Source: Pseudoprevotella muciniphila (GTDB lineage Bacteria; Bacteroidota; Bacteroidia; Bacteroidales; Bacteroidaceae). Taken from it: 64,000 nucleotides of DNA. Below the pieces are notes generated by a model. That model was not told where the DNA came from. It was given only the letters and a program-made list of their open reading frames with translations, and ran no database searches. This document shows positions 8,906 to 18,461 of the stretch, piece by piece (position 1 is the first letter of the stretch; the number at the start of each line of letters is the position of its first letter). The stretch lies in contig NZ_CP033459.1 in NCBI RefSeq assembly GCF_003265305.2, forward strand, positions 1,860,001 through 1,924,000. Direction: 5' to 3'. The position numbers were made by a program, and so were the translations under genes.

Positions 8906-9029
8906 GCACTTTTTTGCTAACAATCAGCACAATAAATGCAAAAAATTTTTGATATTTTTTTAACAGAGCACTAAATGAAAGATAAGCACCTTGTGAAATT
9001 TTTGGAAAAAAGTAGGAAACTTTGTCGAA

Positions 9030-9065
9030 AAATACAAAAAATCCCCATTTCATCGGGATTTTTCT
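9030..9065 (-). terminator. Terminator after the YqaA-type gene
   Basis: AAAAATCCC (37-45 of 9000) and GGGATTTTT (9055-9063) form a perfect 9-bp stem with a 9-nt loop. On the minus strand it is followed by TTTGTATTTTT. It ends the minus-strand unit 9080-13292 and separates it from murG. Confidence 0.85.
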
Positions 9066-9079
9066 GTAAAAGCAAATTT

Positions 9080-9532
9080 TTACCCCATCATGTCGGAAAG
9101 GAAAAGCACCACAAGATAGCGTGCCATCTTTCCCGCCGCAAATGCCGCTATGCAGCGCCATAGGTTTACGCGCATCAGCCCGAGCGAGACTGTTATCACG
9201 CTGCCCAAAAGTGGAATCCAGGCCAACAAACCGCTCCAGGCACCGTGTTTCTGTACGATTTCTATGCCATGCTCCATCTTTTCGGGTTTTATGTGGAGCA
9301 AGCGCCCAATCCATTTCGGATTGCCAAGAGTGCCTACCCAATAGTTGAACACAGCCCCAAGCGTATTGCCCAGACTACCCCAGATGAACAGTTCTGTGGC
9401 ACTCACGCCGCATTGGTGCAAACCCACCATGACCACTTCGGAAGCAAATGGCGCCACAGAGCCTGCAAGTAGGGCAGCCACGAACATGCCTGGTCCGCCT
9501 ATGCTGATTAAGAATTGTATGAATGCTTCCAC
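9080..9532 (-). CDS. YqaA-type (DedA/VTT-domain) small membrane protein
   Basis: 150-residue polytopic membrane protein resembling the YqaA branch of the DedA/SNARE-associated (VTT) family, which in other bacteria is linked to membrane lipid or ion homeostasis. Hydrophobic segments lie near residues 5-27, 45-67, 95-118 and 122-145. The motif GSVAPFASEVVM near residue 25 resembles the re-entrant loop with an acidic residue, and GNTLGAVFNYWVG is typical of YqaA proteins. It lies 10 bp after the upstream membrane-protein gene and ends in a strong terminator. Substrate unknown. Confidence 0.75.
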   Translation of the reverse strand: MEAFIQFLISIGGPGMFVAALLAGSVAPFASEVVMVGLHQCGVSATELFIWGSLGNTLGAVFNYWVGTLGNPKWIGRLLHIKPEKMEHGIEIVQKHGAWSGLLAWIPLLGSVITVSLGLMRVNLWRCIAAFAAGKMARYLVVLFLSDMMG

Positions 9533-9542
9533 TGTGGTGTTT

Positions 9543-10460
9543 TTATACCCTGGTGTAGATGGTGAGAATGACTGCGATGGCGAGTGTGCAGATGAAATAC
9601 CAATTAACCAGCGTGCCGCGCGAGAGAGTAAGGTGATGCCCTATGATGGGTGCACTCGCTGCAATGAAGAGCCGCATAAAGCCATCGAAATGATGTGGCA
9701 AGAAGATTATCATCAGCAATAGTGCCACATTCTGTATGAAAATAGTGTAGATAAACATGCGTGTCTGCAGTTTGTCCTGATAGTATGTGCGGATATAGTC
9801 GAGCATCGATATAGAGGTATAGATAGCAGTGAAAATCAGCACGATGACCTCTTTGCGGGTGAGACCTGCATAACTGATGCCTCGCGGTGCCATCGCTGCA
9901 AGGAAGAAATCGAAGGCGCCTTCTGTCGTGCTCATGCAGAAATGCCATACAAAACAGAGCCAATAGGGTGTGAGCACACCGAGCAATGTAGCCACGAACG
10001 AACGCCATGTGAGCGAACGCAGTTGTATGCCCATCGAAAATATCATGAAAGGAATAATATAGAGCAGGGGCGGAAAGAACAGACTGCCGATACCCAGCAC
10101 CACAAAAGCATGATACGCCAAGCCCTGACTCTTGCGACTTTGGAAAGTATAGCAAAGGATGATGTTGGCTATGACGAAGCAAAGTGTCGCTAACATGGCA
10201 GGCGACCAGTCCTGCAGGAAGGCGGCAATGGTCATCAAGACGATGAACGTGGTGCTCGCCATTCTGTTGCGCTGCCTGATGAGTGTGGCGCGATGGTTCC
10301 ATTCCATAACAGCCACAGTGGTCACCATCGTTACCACCCAGCCCGTCCAGCGCGACCAGTGCGTGATGTCGCCGAAGAGCCAGAACATAGAGCCGATGAC
10401 GCAGGCAACGGGCAAGGTTATCTGCGAATTGACTACGGCGTAGCGGATGCTGTATCTCAT
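9543..10460 (-). CDS. Unrecognised polytopic membrane protein
   Basis: 305 residues with about 9-10 hydrophobic segments and short polar loops; no signal peptide cleavage site and no catalytic motif that I recognise. Basic clusters (WNHRATLIRQRNR near 55, QSRKSQG near 107) sit at predicted cytoplasmic ends of helices. It lies 34 bp downstream of purD and 10 bp upstream of the YqaA-type gene, so it is probably co-transcribed with both. I cannot assign a function. Confidence 0.6.
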   Translation of the reverse strand: MRYSIRYAVVNSQITLPVACVIGSMFWLFGDITHWSRWTGWVVTMVTTVAVMEWNHRATLIRQRNRMASTTFIVLMTIAAFLQDWSPAMLATLCFVIANIILCYTFQSRKSQGLAYHAFVVLGIGSLFFPPLLYIIPFMIFSMGIQLRSLTWRSFVATLLGVLTPYWLCFVWHFCMSTTEGAFDFFLAAMAPRGISYAGLTRKEVIVLIFTAIYTSISMLDYIRTYYQDKLQTRMFIYTIFIQNVALLLMIIFLPHHFDGFMRLFIAASAPIIGHHLTLSRGTLVNWYFICTLAIAVILTIYTRV

Positions 10461-10494
10461 ATAGAAGGGTGGTAGAATTTTGCGATAAAATGGA

Positions 10495-11766
10495 CTATTT
10501 TGTTACATCCTTGCCTATGTCTCGGCGGTAGTATTTACCTTCGAATGAAATCTGAGCGGCACCTTTCAGCGACTTTTCAAGTGCTTCGTCAAGAGTGTTG
10601 CCATAACTGCTTACGGCAATCACGCGTCCGCCTGCCGTGACGAGGTGCCCGTCTTTCAGTGCTGTACCTGCGTGGAACACCACACTGCCTTCCACTTCTG
10701 CATTTTCGATGGAATACCCCTTGTTGTAGTTGCCAGGGTATCCACCACTGACAAGCATGACACATGCCACACTGCGGGGGTCGAAAGCAATGGCCTTCGT
10801 GTCGAGATTGCCGGCTGCAACACCTTCGAAGAGTTCCACAATGTCGCTCTCCAGGCGCAGCATCACGCTCTCCGTCTCAGGGTCGCCCATGCGGCAGTTG
10901 TATTCTATCACCTTCGGCTGCCCGTCGCAGTTGATGAGTCCGAAGAAGATAAAACCTTTATAGCCGATGCCTTCGCACTTCAATCCCTCTACTGTGGGGC
11001 GTATGATTTGGTCCTCCACCTTCTGCATCCATGTCTTGTCGGCAAAAGGCACAGGCGAAACAGAACCCATACCACCGGTGTTCAGTCCGGTATCGCCCTC
11101 ACCGATGCGCTTGTAGTCCTTTGCTTCCGGAAGAATCTTATAGTGAGTGCCATCAGTCAGCGCAAACACACTGCACTCTATGCCGCTGAGAAACTCCTCT
11201 ATCACTACGCGCGCTGACGCTTCGCCAAACATGCCGCCAAGCATCTCCTTGAGTTCTGTCTTGGCAGTGTCGTGGTCGGGCAGGATGAGTACCCCCTTGC
11301 CTGCACAAAGTCCATCGGCTTTCAGCACGATGGGTGGTGTGAGGGTGTTGATATAGTCGCACGCAACGGCATATTCCGTGCCGTCGAAAGTGCGGTAGGC
11401 GGCAGTAGGTATGCCGTGGCGCTGCATGAAGCCCTTAGCAAAGTCTTTTGAGCCCTCAAGTTGGGCGCCAGCCTTGCTTGGGCCGATGAATGCCACATCG
11501 CGAAGCAGGTCGTGGTGGCTGAAATAGTCTCCCAGACCATCCACAAGAGGCACTTCCGGTCCCACTACCACCATATCAATTTCCTGGTCGATGACAAACT
11601 GTGCTATGCCGTCGAAATCGCTGACGGAGAGGTTCACGTTGGTGCCTGTGGCAGACGTGCCGGCATTTCCAGGTGCGATGAACAGTTGTTCCGTTTTCTT
11701 GCTCTGTGCAATTTTCCAAGCCAGGGCATGTTCGCGTCCCCCGCTACCTAATAATAGTATTTTCAT
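10495..11766 (-). CDS. purD: Phosphoribosylamine--glycine ligase PurD
   Basis: Second enzyme of purine synthesis: ATP-dependent joining of 5-phosphoribosylamine and glycine to give GAR. The N-terminus [19 protein letters not shown] is diagnostic. The ATP-grasp core shows [16 protein letters not shown], then [27 protein letters not shown] and [12 protein letters not shown] (metal ligands). Length 423 matches the family. It starts 36 bp after the ybeY stop. Confidence 0.97.
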   Translation of the reverse strand: MKILLLGSGGREHALAWKIAQSKKTEQLFIAPGNAGTSATGTNVNLSVSDFDGIAQFVIDQEIDMVVVGPEVPLVDGLGDYFSHHDLLRDVAFIGPSKAGAQLEGSKDFAKGFMQRHGIPTAAYRTFDGTEYAVACDYINTLTPPIVLKADGLCAGKGVLILPDHDTAKTELKEMLGGMFGEASARVVIEEFLSGIECSVFALTDGTHYKILPEAKDYKRIGEGDTGLNTGGMGSVSPVPFADKTWMQKVEDQIIRPTVEGLKCEGIGYKGFIFFGLINCDGQPKVIEYNCRMGDPETESVMLRLESDIVELFEGVAAGNLDTKAIAFDPRSVACVMLVSGGYPGNYNKGYSIENAEVEGSVVFHAGTALKDGHLVTAGGRVIAVSSYGNTLDEALEKSLKGAAQISFEGKYYRRDIGKDVTK

Positions 11767-11802
11767 TCGTTTCCTTTTTTATAAACAACCGATATCGGTT
11801 AT

Positions 11803-12225
11803 TTATTGGTGTAAATTCATTAATTTCAGGGCTTTGTTCTCGGCAGTCTCCATTATTTCCCGCTCTCCTGGTCCTTTGTCGTTGAGACCGCAGAGGTGGA
11901 GGATGCCGTGGATGATGACGCGGTGCAACTCTTCTTCGTAGGCTGTGCCCTGCTGCTCGCTGTTGCTGCGCACAGTGTCGAGACTGATGAAGAGGTCGCC
12001 ACTGATGACGTCGCCCTCGCTGTCGTCGAAAGTGATGATGTCTGTGTAATAGTCGTGCTGAAGATATTGTCGGTTCACCTCGAGTATCTTGTCGTCACTG
12101 ACGAAGATATATGCCACATCGCCCACCTTTTTGCCGTAAGTAGCAGCCACGCTGCGTATCCACCTCGTTGTGTCGCGGCGCTTTAATTTGGGAATGGCAA
12201 TGTCTATGCTTTGATAACTGATCAT
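11803..12225 (-). CDS. ybeY: rRNA maturation endoribonuclease YbeY
   Basis: 140-residue metal-dependent RNase needed for 16S rRNA 3' processing and ribosome quality control. The metal-binding signature is HGILHLCGLNDKGPGERE. The first two His are present, but the third His of the usual HGxLHLxGYDH is replaced in this NDKGPGE variant, which I recall as usual for Bacteroidetes. The preceding ITFDDSEGDVISGDLFIS segment is also typical. It sits 26 bp downstream of ruvB, in the same transcription direction. Confidence 0.92.
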   Translation of the reverse strand: MISYQSIDIAIPKLKRRDTTRWIRSVAATYGKKVGDVAYIFVSDDKILEVNRQYLQHDYYTDIITFDDSEGDVISGDLFISLDTVRSNSEQQGTAYEEELHRVIIHGILHLCGLNDKGPGEREIMETAENKALKLMNLHQ

Positions 12226-12251
12226 GGTTTTGCAGAGGGTGGTGGGTTGTC

Positions 12252-13292
12252 CTAAAAGAGACTGCCTTGTATTGGTTCGCCGTTGAACCTGTTGCGGTGC
12301 AGGTGTTCGTATGCCAGGTCGGTAACTTCCCTGCCTCGCGGTGTGCGACGGATAAAGCCTTCCTTGATGAGGAATGGTTCATACACTTCCTCCAGCGTGC
12401 CGGGGTCTTCACCGATGGCAGTGGCGATGGTACCCAAGCCCACGGGCCCGCCTTTGAATTTATCGATGATGGTTGTGAGAATCTTGTTGTCGATTTCATC
12501 GAGACCATATTTGTCGATATTGAGTGCCTCCAAGGCATATTGTGCAATGTCTGTCTCGATGTTGCCCGTTCCCTTCACCTGTGCAAAGTCGCGCACACGG
12601 CGCAGCAGGGCATTGGCTATACGCGGTGTTCCGCGGCTTCGCCCGGCTATCTCTGCCGCTGCTTCGTCGGTGATAGGTACACCGAGGATGTGTGCCGACC
12701 GGGTCACGATGTGGCAGAGCGTGTCGGCATCGTAGTATTCCAGGTGCATGTTGATGCCGAAACGCGCGCGCAGTGGTGCTGTAAGCAGTCCGCTGCGTGT
12801 GGTGGCGCCTATCAGTGTAAACGGATTTAGGTCTATCTGTATGGAGCGTGCTGCCGGACCGCGGTCTATCATGATATCGATACGGTAATCCTCCATGGCA
12901 GAATAGAGGTATTCCTCCACCACGGGCTGCAACCGGTGAATTTCGTCGATGAAGAGCACGTCGTTGGGCTCCAGGGAGGTGAGAAGACCTGCCAAATCGC
13001 CGGGCTTATCGAGCACCGGTCCACTGGTGAGTTTGAAACCTACGCCGAGTTCGTTGGCTATAATGTTAGATAGTGTAGTCTTTCCCAGTCCCGGCGGACC
13101 ATGTAGCAGTGTGTGGTCGAGCGGCTCGCGTCGCATCTTTGCGGCTTCCACAAAAACGCTCAGGTTACTCACCACGCTCTTCTGACCTGAAAAGTCGCTG
13201 AAGGACAAAGGGCGCAAGGCGTTCTCGAACTCCCTGTCGGTTGAGGGGGGTGAACCCTGCTGGCTGTGTATGTCGAAGGTGTCGTTTTGCAT
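12252..13292 (-). CDS. ruvB: Holliday junction branch-migration helicase RuvB
   Basis: AAA+ motor that drives RuvA-bound Holliday junction migration. Walker A is [16 protein letters not shown], Walker B is [11 protein letters not shown], sensor 1 is [11 protein letters not shown], and the arginine-finger/sensor 2 region is [17 protein letters not shown]. The C-terminal winged helix ends in EPYLIKEGF-type sequence (here [18 protein letters not shown]). Length 346 is standard. The coding strand faces away from the SusC operon across a 543-bp gap. Confidence 0.97.
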   Translation of the reverse strand: MQNDTFDIHSQQGSPPSTDREFENALRPLSFSDFSGQKSVVSNLSVFVEAAKMRREPLDHTLLHGPPGLGKTTLSNIIANELGVGFKLTSGPVLDKPGDLAGLLTSLEPNDVLFIDEIHRLQPVVEEYLYSAMEDYRIDIMIDRGPAARSIQIDLNPFTLIGATTRSGLLTAPLRARFGINMHLEYYDADTLCHIVTRSAHILGVPITDEAAAEIAGRSRGTPRIANALLRRVRDFAQVKGTGNIETDIAQYALEALNIDKYGLDEIDNKILTTIIDKFKGGPVGLGTIATAIGEDPGTLEEVYEPFLIKEGFIRRTPRGREVTDLAYEHLHRNRFNGEPIQGSLF

Positions 13293-13514
13293 TGAACCGC
13301 AAAACTACAAAAAAATAGTGGTTTATATAGGCATTTTGAAGAAGAATTCACCACATTGTATATAGAAACAGTATATACTATAGATGCTATAATTATTATA
13401 GAAAAATACTAACATGTTTATTGCTTAAAAGTGTAAAAATGTTTGCACAATTTTACGAAATTTGTGTAATTTCAGTGTTTTTTATTTAAAAAATTGATAA
13501 AAAGTTAACTTTTG

Positions 13515-13546
13515 TTTGCACTTTTATAATTTTTTAGATATATTTG
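13515..13546 (+). promoter_or_regulatory. Promoter of the SusC/SusD/lipoprotein operon
   Basis: TTTG (13515-13518), 20-bp spacer, TATATTTG (13539-13546): a full match to the Bacteroidetes consensus. Start expected near 13553, leaving a leader of about 283 nt before susC. Confidence 0.8.
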
Positions 13547-13708
13547 CAATTCATTCCACCCGTTTAACAACTTTTAAGGAGCGGTTATCTTTGGGAATCA
13601 GAGGAAAGAATTACAAAAATAAAACGTTTGACATACACAGCAAGTGCGCGTGGATTTGATGTTCTGCGTTTCGTAAAGCCAAATGAGCCGAACGGTGGTT
13701 GCTTTATG

Positions 13709-13722
13709 CTCGCCATGGCGAG
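13709..13722. repeat. Perfect 14-bp palindrome in the susC leader
   Basis: CTCGCCATGGCGAG is a perfect palindrome, GC-rich within AT-rich sequence, followed by AAAAACG. In RNA it cannot form a hairpin with a normal loop unless the centre opens, so a dimeric protein-binding site is one possibility. It lies about 155 nt into the predicted leader. Confidence 0.5.
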
Positions 13723-13835
13723 AAAAACGTTTGTTTAAATTAAAAACGAAGGCTCTGATAAGTGCATGAAAATATGAGAATTAATATATTATTATAAATA
13801 AGGAGTACAATTCACACATTATAAACCAATACATT

Positions 13836-16811
13836 ATGAAACAGAAATTGATGCTGTTTGCGGCCTTTCTCTTTATGAGTATAGGTCTTGCGTCTGCCCA
13901 GATTTCAACGGTAACTGGCGAAGTAGTCAGTTCTCATGACGGGCAGCCGGTACCAGGTGCGTCAGTTACTGTAAAAGGGACACAAGTTTCCTCTTTCACG
14001 GCAACTGATGGTACCTTCGTGATCCATAAAGTTCCTGCAGAGGCGAAAGCCCTCGTTATTTCATGCATCGGCATGAAGAGCACGGAAGTAACCATTGCAG
14101 AACATGTTAGTGTAAGGCTCGAGCCAATCGCTTCAGGTGAAGGTCCTGCGGTCGTTATCGGTTATGGTACGGCAAAGAAAGTGGGCACCGTAGTTGGTTC
14201 CGTAACCAAAGTGGTTACTGACCAGGTGAAGATTACCCCTGCTACCACTGCGATGGACGCCCTTCAGGGTAAGGCTGCCAACGTGCAGATTCTCAGCAGT
14301 TCGGGCGATGCCGGTGCGATGAATCAGGTCTCCACCACCATCCGTGGTGTCGGTTCGCTCACAGCAGGCAACGAGCCGCTCTTCGTAGTGGATGGTTCGC
14401 CTGTGGCTTCGTCCGTGTTCTACAAGATGAACCCTGCCGACATTGAGAGCTACACCGTCCTTCGCGACGCTTCCGCTACCTCTATCTACGGTTCGCGTGC
14501 TGCCAATGGTGTAATCTACGTTACTACAAAGAAAGGTTCACGCTATGAGAAGGCTACCGTAACAATCGGACAGTCGTTCGGTTGGTCACAACTCGCACGT
14601 AAGGTGGGTAACCCTATGAATAGTTCGCAGCTTCTCGACTACCAGCTGAAGAACGGTATCATTACGGGTGAAGAATACAACAATTATAAGGTACAGAACA
14701 CCAATACGGATTGGGGAAAATACTTCTTCGACAACGCTGCTCCGATGTCGCAAACGACAGTAAGCATTAGCGGCGGTAACGAAAGAACGACCTACTACAC
14801 TTCTTTCTCTTATTTGGACAAGGACGGTTTGACCCCTCGTTCATTATACAAACGATACACTCTGCGCCAGAACCTCGACTCACGTCCGCTGAACTGGTTG
14901 CACTATGGTGTGAACCTCGGCTTGAGTTACGACGAGCGTAACTCTGACGCTTACAACTCGACAGATAACTTCTCGCTGACTTCCGGTGTACTCGCAGGAA
15001 CGCTTTATCCGCCTTATTATGATCCTTACAATGAAGATGGTTCGAAAGCGGATATCATTCCATTCGTCAATACATACAATTATTATTTGAGATATAAATA
15101 CAATCCCGGCAAGAGCAACGAAGCCCGCATCAACGGTACAGCATTCTTGGAACTCACGCCGCTGAACGGTCTGACCGTCCGCTCACAACTGGGTCTTGAC
15201 GGTGCTGATACACGCCGTAACACCTACAACATGCCTTCAAGCCCGATGAATACTGAAGAAGGACAGGGTTGGTCATACAAGAGTTTCGACCGCTTCTCTA
15301 TGTGGACCATTACGAACACCATCGAGTATAAGTTCAAGATTGGCGAAAAGCACAACTTCACACTTCTTGCCGGTCATGAAGGTATCAAATACACCAACGA
15401 TGGTTTCAGTGCTGACGTAGAAGGTCTGAGAGATGACCGTCTCCTTGAATTCGGAAGTGCTGCAGAAGCAAGTCTCAGCGATATGTCATCTTATACGGCG
15501 AAGTATGAATACCTCTCATTCTTCGGTCGTATTGACTATGGCTTCTCCAACAAGTATTTTGCCAATTTCACCATCCGTAACGACCGCTGCAGCCGCTTCG
15601 GTAAGAACAACCGTTCTGCTACATTCCTCAGCGGTGGTCTGATGTGGAACATGAAAGCAGAAAACTTCTTGAAGAACGTTGACTGGCTCGATGATCTCAA
15701 ACTTAAAGCAAGTGTTGGTTCCACGGGTAACTCTGGTATTGGTAATTATGCAAGTCTCGGTACAGTAGGTACCGCACGTTACAACGGCAATCCCAACGCG
15801 TGGGTACTCAGCGCGCCCGGTAATGCTGACCTCGGTTGGGAAAAGCAAATACAATGGAACTTCGGTGTTACTGCACGCCTTTGGAACCGTATCAACCTTG
15901 AAGCCAACTACTATATCCGTCAGACCAAGGACATGCTCATGGAAGTTCCTGTACCATGGATTACCGGTTTCTCAGATAATAATCTTAACATAGGTGAAAT
16001 GAAAAACAGCGGTATCGAATTCACTTTCGATGCTGATGTGGTACGCAGCAAAGGCTATGGCTTCAACCTGAACCTCTATGGTAACATTTCGTACAACAAG
16101 AACGAAATCACAAAGTTGTTCTATGGTTTGAATGAATGGATTATTCCGCAGACTGGTCTTGCATACGTAGTAGGTAAATCAGTGAACTACTATATGCCAG
16201 TACGCGCAGGTATCGACCCTGCAGATGGTCAGATTATGTGGTATGTACCGGATGAAAACGGCAAATTGACAGGTGAGACCACAAAAGTCTTCAATGAAGA
16301 TGCTCTCAATGTAAACACTGGCAAACCTCGTTTCGCACCATGGACCGGTGGTTTCGGTCTCCGTGCTGCATGGCAAGGCTTTACCCTCAATGCAGACTTT
16401 GCATTCGTGCTTGGCAAGTGGATGCAGGATAATATCCAGTACTTCACACGCAACAGCCAGCAGGCTGCTGCCGGAGGCTTCAATCAGGATAAGGATATGC
16501 TCAATGCCTGGACAAAGCCCGGCGACATTACAGACGTGCCCCGCTTCGGTGTAGGCAACTATTTCGACACTTCTCTGCTTCAGAACGCTTCATTCTGCCG
16601 CCTGAAGAATCTGTCTCTCTCATACGACCTGCCCAAGGCTTGGATGGAGGCTACACGCTTCCTGACAAATGTTCGAATCACAGGAGCTATCCGCAACGCG
16701 TTCACTATCACCAAATGGAAAGGTTCTGACCCGGAACTTGATACTAACAGTGCTAAAACCCAGTTCCCGAACACTCGCGAATATACCATTGGCATAGAGG
16801 TTACTTTCTAA
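13836..16811 (+). CDS. SusC/RagA-type TonB-dependent outer-membrane transporter
   Basis: 991-residue outer-membrane receptor that, with a SusD partner, imports oligosaccharides or peptides using TonB energy. Signal peptide residues 1-21 (ending ASAQ). A carboxypeptidase-regulatory-like domain (about 25-105: VTGEVVSSHDGQPVPGASV...) precedes a plug domain with the SusC hallmarks VVIGYGTAKK, IRGVGSLTAGNEPLFVVDG, and NPADIESYTVLRDASATSIYG, then ANGVIYVTTKKG. The 22-strand barrel runs to the C-terminus, ending in Phe (EYTIGIEVTF). No glycoside hydrolase or regulator is next to it, so its substrate cannot be deduced. Confidence 0.96.
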   Translation: MKQKLMLFAAFLFMSIGLASAQISTVTGEVVSSHDGQPVPGASVTVKGTQVSSFTATDGTFVIHKVPAEAKALVISCIGMKSTEVTIAEHVSVRLEPIASGEGPAVVIGYGTAKKVGTVVGSVTKVVTDQVKITPATTAMDALQGKAANVQILSSSGDAGAMNQVSTTIRGVGSLTAGNEPLFVVDGSPVASSVFYKMNPADIESYTVLRDASATSIYGSRAANGVIYVTTKKGSRYEKATVTIGQSFGWSQLARKVGNPMNSSQLLDYQLKNGIITGEEYNNYKVQNTNTDWGKYFFDNAAPMSQTTVSISGGNERTTYYTSFSYLDKDGLTPRSLYKRYTLRQNLDSRPLNWLHYGVNLGLSYDERNSDAYNSTDNFSLTSGVLAGTLYPPYYDPYNEDGSKADIIPFVNTYNYYLRYKYNPGKSNEARINGTAFLELTPLNGLTVRSQLGLDGADTRRNTYNMPSSPMNTEEGQGWSYKSFDRFSMWTITNTIEYKFKIGEKHNFTLLAGHEGIKYTNDGFSADVEGLRDDRLLEFGSAAEASLSDMSSYTAKYEYLSFFGRIDYGFSNKYFANFTIRNDRCSRFGKNNRSATFLSGGLMWNMKAENFLKNVDWLDDLKLKASVGSTGNSGIGNYASLGTVGTARYNGNPNAWVLSAPGNADLGWEKQIQWNFGVTARLWNRINLEANYYIRQTKDMLMEVPVPWITGFSDNNLNIGEMKNSGIEFTFDADVVRSKGYGFNLNLYGNISYNKNEITKLFYGLNEWIIPQTGLAYVVGKSVNYYMPVRAGIDPADGQIMWYVPDENGKLTGETTKVFNEDALNVNTGKPRFAPWTGGFGLRAAWQGFTLNADFAFVLGKWMQDNIQYFTRNSQQAAAGGFNQDKDMLNAWTKPGDITDVPRFGVGNYFDTSLLQNASFCRLKNLSLSYDLPKAWMEATRFLTNVRITGAIRNAFTITKWKGSDPELDTNSAKTQFPNTREYTIGIEVTF

Positions 16812-16877
16812 AAACAGAAAGTGAACCCGAACATGGGTCTTCAGAAAACAAAAACAATAAAGCAAAAAAAGAACAAA

Positions 16878-18371
16878 ATGAAAACAAGTATATTAAAAGC
16901 AGTTCTTTGGGGCACTCTGGCATTGCCGGCACTCACCGCTTGCGAAATGGACCAGTTTCCCACGGACAGTATTCCTAACGAGGAGTCGTGGCAGGTATAT
17001 CAGGATGCCGTGAACTTCAATCAGGGTCTTTATAGATATCTGCAAAGTGTAAGTTCTGTCGGATGGTATATGTCCGACATCCAGATGGACTACTTCCAGC
17101 CGGGAAAGGGATATGGCAACCGTATGGGTATGACTTACCGCTGGGAATTCCTCGCCACGGAAGACGATATGGAAAGCGTATGGTCCACCGCATACTCAGC
17201 AATAACCAATGCCAACAACTTCATCAACAATTACAGGAGTATCATCACGCCTGAAACTTCGGAAGACGAGGCTACGGCTCTTGAACAGTTTGCAGGTGAA
17301 GCCTATTTCATCCGTGCATACGCTTACTACGTACTGGCAACCCGCTTCTGCAAGGACTACAATGCCGCAACGGCACAGACTGACCTCGGTTTGCCAATTA
17401 TGGAAACTGTTGACATCAATGCCCGTCCCGCACGTTCCACTATGCAGGAAACGTGGGATTTTATCAAGGGTGACCTTGACAAGGCTGACTCACTGATTAC
17501 AGAGACTGATCCTACCGGTACTCATATTTCTCTGCCAGTTGTTGATGCCATGCGTGCACGCGTAGCCCTGCAGATGGACAACTACAGCGATGCTGTGAAT
17601 TATGCCAAGCAACTCGTAGAGAATGACTACTTCGCACTTGCTTCTGACTCTGCTTCGTTTGCCAACCTTTGGATTAATGACGAAGGCGACGAAATCATTT
17701 TTGAACCGGCAGAAGATAATCAAGTGCGCCACACTTGGGGAGGTTTCTTCCAGTACAATGTGTCTCAGAGTGCTTTCTCGCCCGACTGGATTCCTTCACA
17801 GACCACTTACGATATGTATGAGGACGGTGACCTCCGTAAGTCGCAATGGTTTATGCAGGCAGACAAGGTTATTGAGAGCGATGTAGAATCTACGGCAGGT
17901 ATCATGCTCTTCGCCAAGTATCCCGGTAATCCCGCACTCTTGAAAGCAGGTGAATCCACTCTGACCACCCGTGCCAACGCACCTAAGATGATCCGTGTCG
18001 CCGAAATGTACCTTATCCTTGCCGAGGCTTACGCACAGCAAGGTGATAACGAGAATGCGCGCAAATACCTCAACGATCTGCTCTCTTCCCGCGGTGCTTC
18101 AGAAGTTGAAGCCAGCGGTAACATACTCGCTGCCGTTAAGCAGGAATGGAAGAAAGAATTCATTGGCGAAGGTATGCGTATGACCTGCCTCAAGCGCTGG
18201 GGAGAAGGCTTCAGGCGTAATCCTGCTGCACAGGACGAATCTCTTATTGTGATGACCACTCCGGAATTGGGCGTGGCAGCCAATATCGCTGCAAGCAATA
18301 TGCGTTGGGTATGGGAAATTCCTCAGAACGACCTTACCACCAATAAGAACCTCGTACCAAACTGGCAGTAA
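16878..18371 (+). CDS. SusD/RagB-type surface nutrient-binding lipoprotein
   Basis: Partner lid of the SusC transporter just upstream. The ATG at 16878 is preferred over an upstream in-frame ATG at 16821, because it opens a clear lipoprotein signal (MKTSILKAVLWGTLALPALTAC, lipobox LTAC) directly. The mature N-terminus CEMDQFPTDS is typical of SusD proteins. TPR-like helices are visible (EAYFIRAYAYYVLATRF, then VDAMRARVALQM), as is the C-terminal SusD region (MIRVAEMYLILAEAYAQQGD ... WKKEFIGEGMRM). It is a member of the RagB/SusD family, tightly linked to susC (66 bp). Confidence 0.95.
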   Translation: MKTSILKAVLWGTLALPALTACEMDQFPTDSIPNEESWQVYQDAVNFNQGLYRYLQSVSSVGWYMSDIQMDYFQPGKGYGNRMGMTYRWEFLATEDDMESVWSTAYSAITNANNFINNYRSIITPETSEDEATALEQFAGEAYFIRAYAYYVLATRFCKDYNAATAQTDLGLPIMETVDINARPARSTMQETWDFIKGDLDKADSLITETDPTGTHISLPVVDAMRARVALQMDNYSDAVNYAKQLVENDYFALASDSASFANLWINDEGDEIIFEPAEDNQVRHTWGGFFQYNVSQSAFSPDWIPSQTTYDMYEDGDLRKSQWFMQADKVIESDVESTAGIMLFAKYPGNPALLKAGESTLTTRANAPKMIRVAEMYLILAEAYAQQGDNENARKYLNDLLSSRGASEVEASGNILAAVKQEWKKEFIGEGMRMTCLKRWGEGFRRNPAAQDESLIVMTTPELGVAANIAASNMRWVWEIPQNDLTTNKNLVPNWQ

Positions 18372-18461
18372 TAAGCGACTGAAGGCGGGAGAGGAGCGCC
18401 TGAAAAGAGATTGCAATGCTCCCGCCTATATAAATAATCAAATCATAAAAACAAAAACGAT

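Larger units (their letters stand above)
13293..13835. other. 543-bp divergent intergenic region between ruvB and susC
   Basis: AT-rich and gene-free. It holds a weak ruvB -7 box (CAAAACTA on plus, 13300-13307; TAGTTTTG on minus), the strong promoter for the SusC operon (13515-13546), a long untranslated leader of about 280 nt, and a 14-bp palindrome at 13709-13722. If the ruvB -7 box is used, transcription would begin almost at its ATG. Confidence 0.6.

Noticed and set aside
9604-10302. 232-codon minus-strand frame inside the membrane protein gene 9543-10460
   Set aside because: Out-of-frame shadow, His/Cys/Arg-rich; the longer frame shows regular membrane helices.
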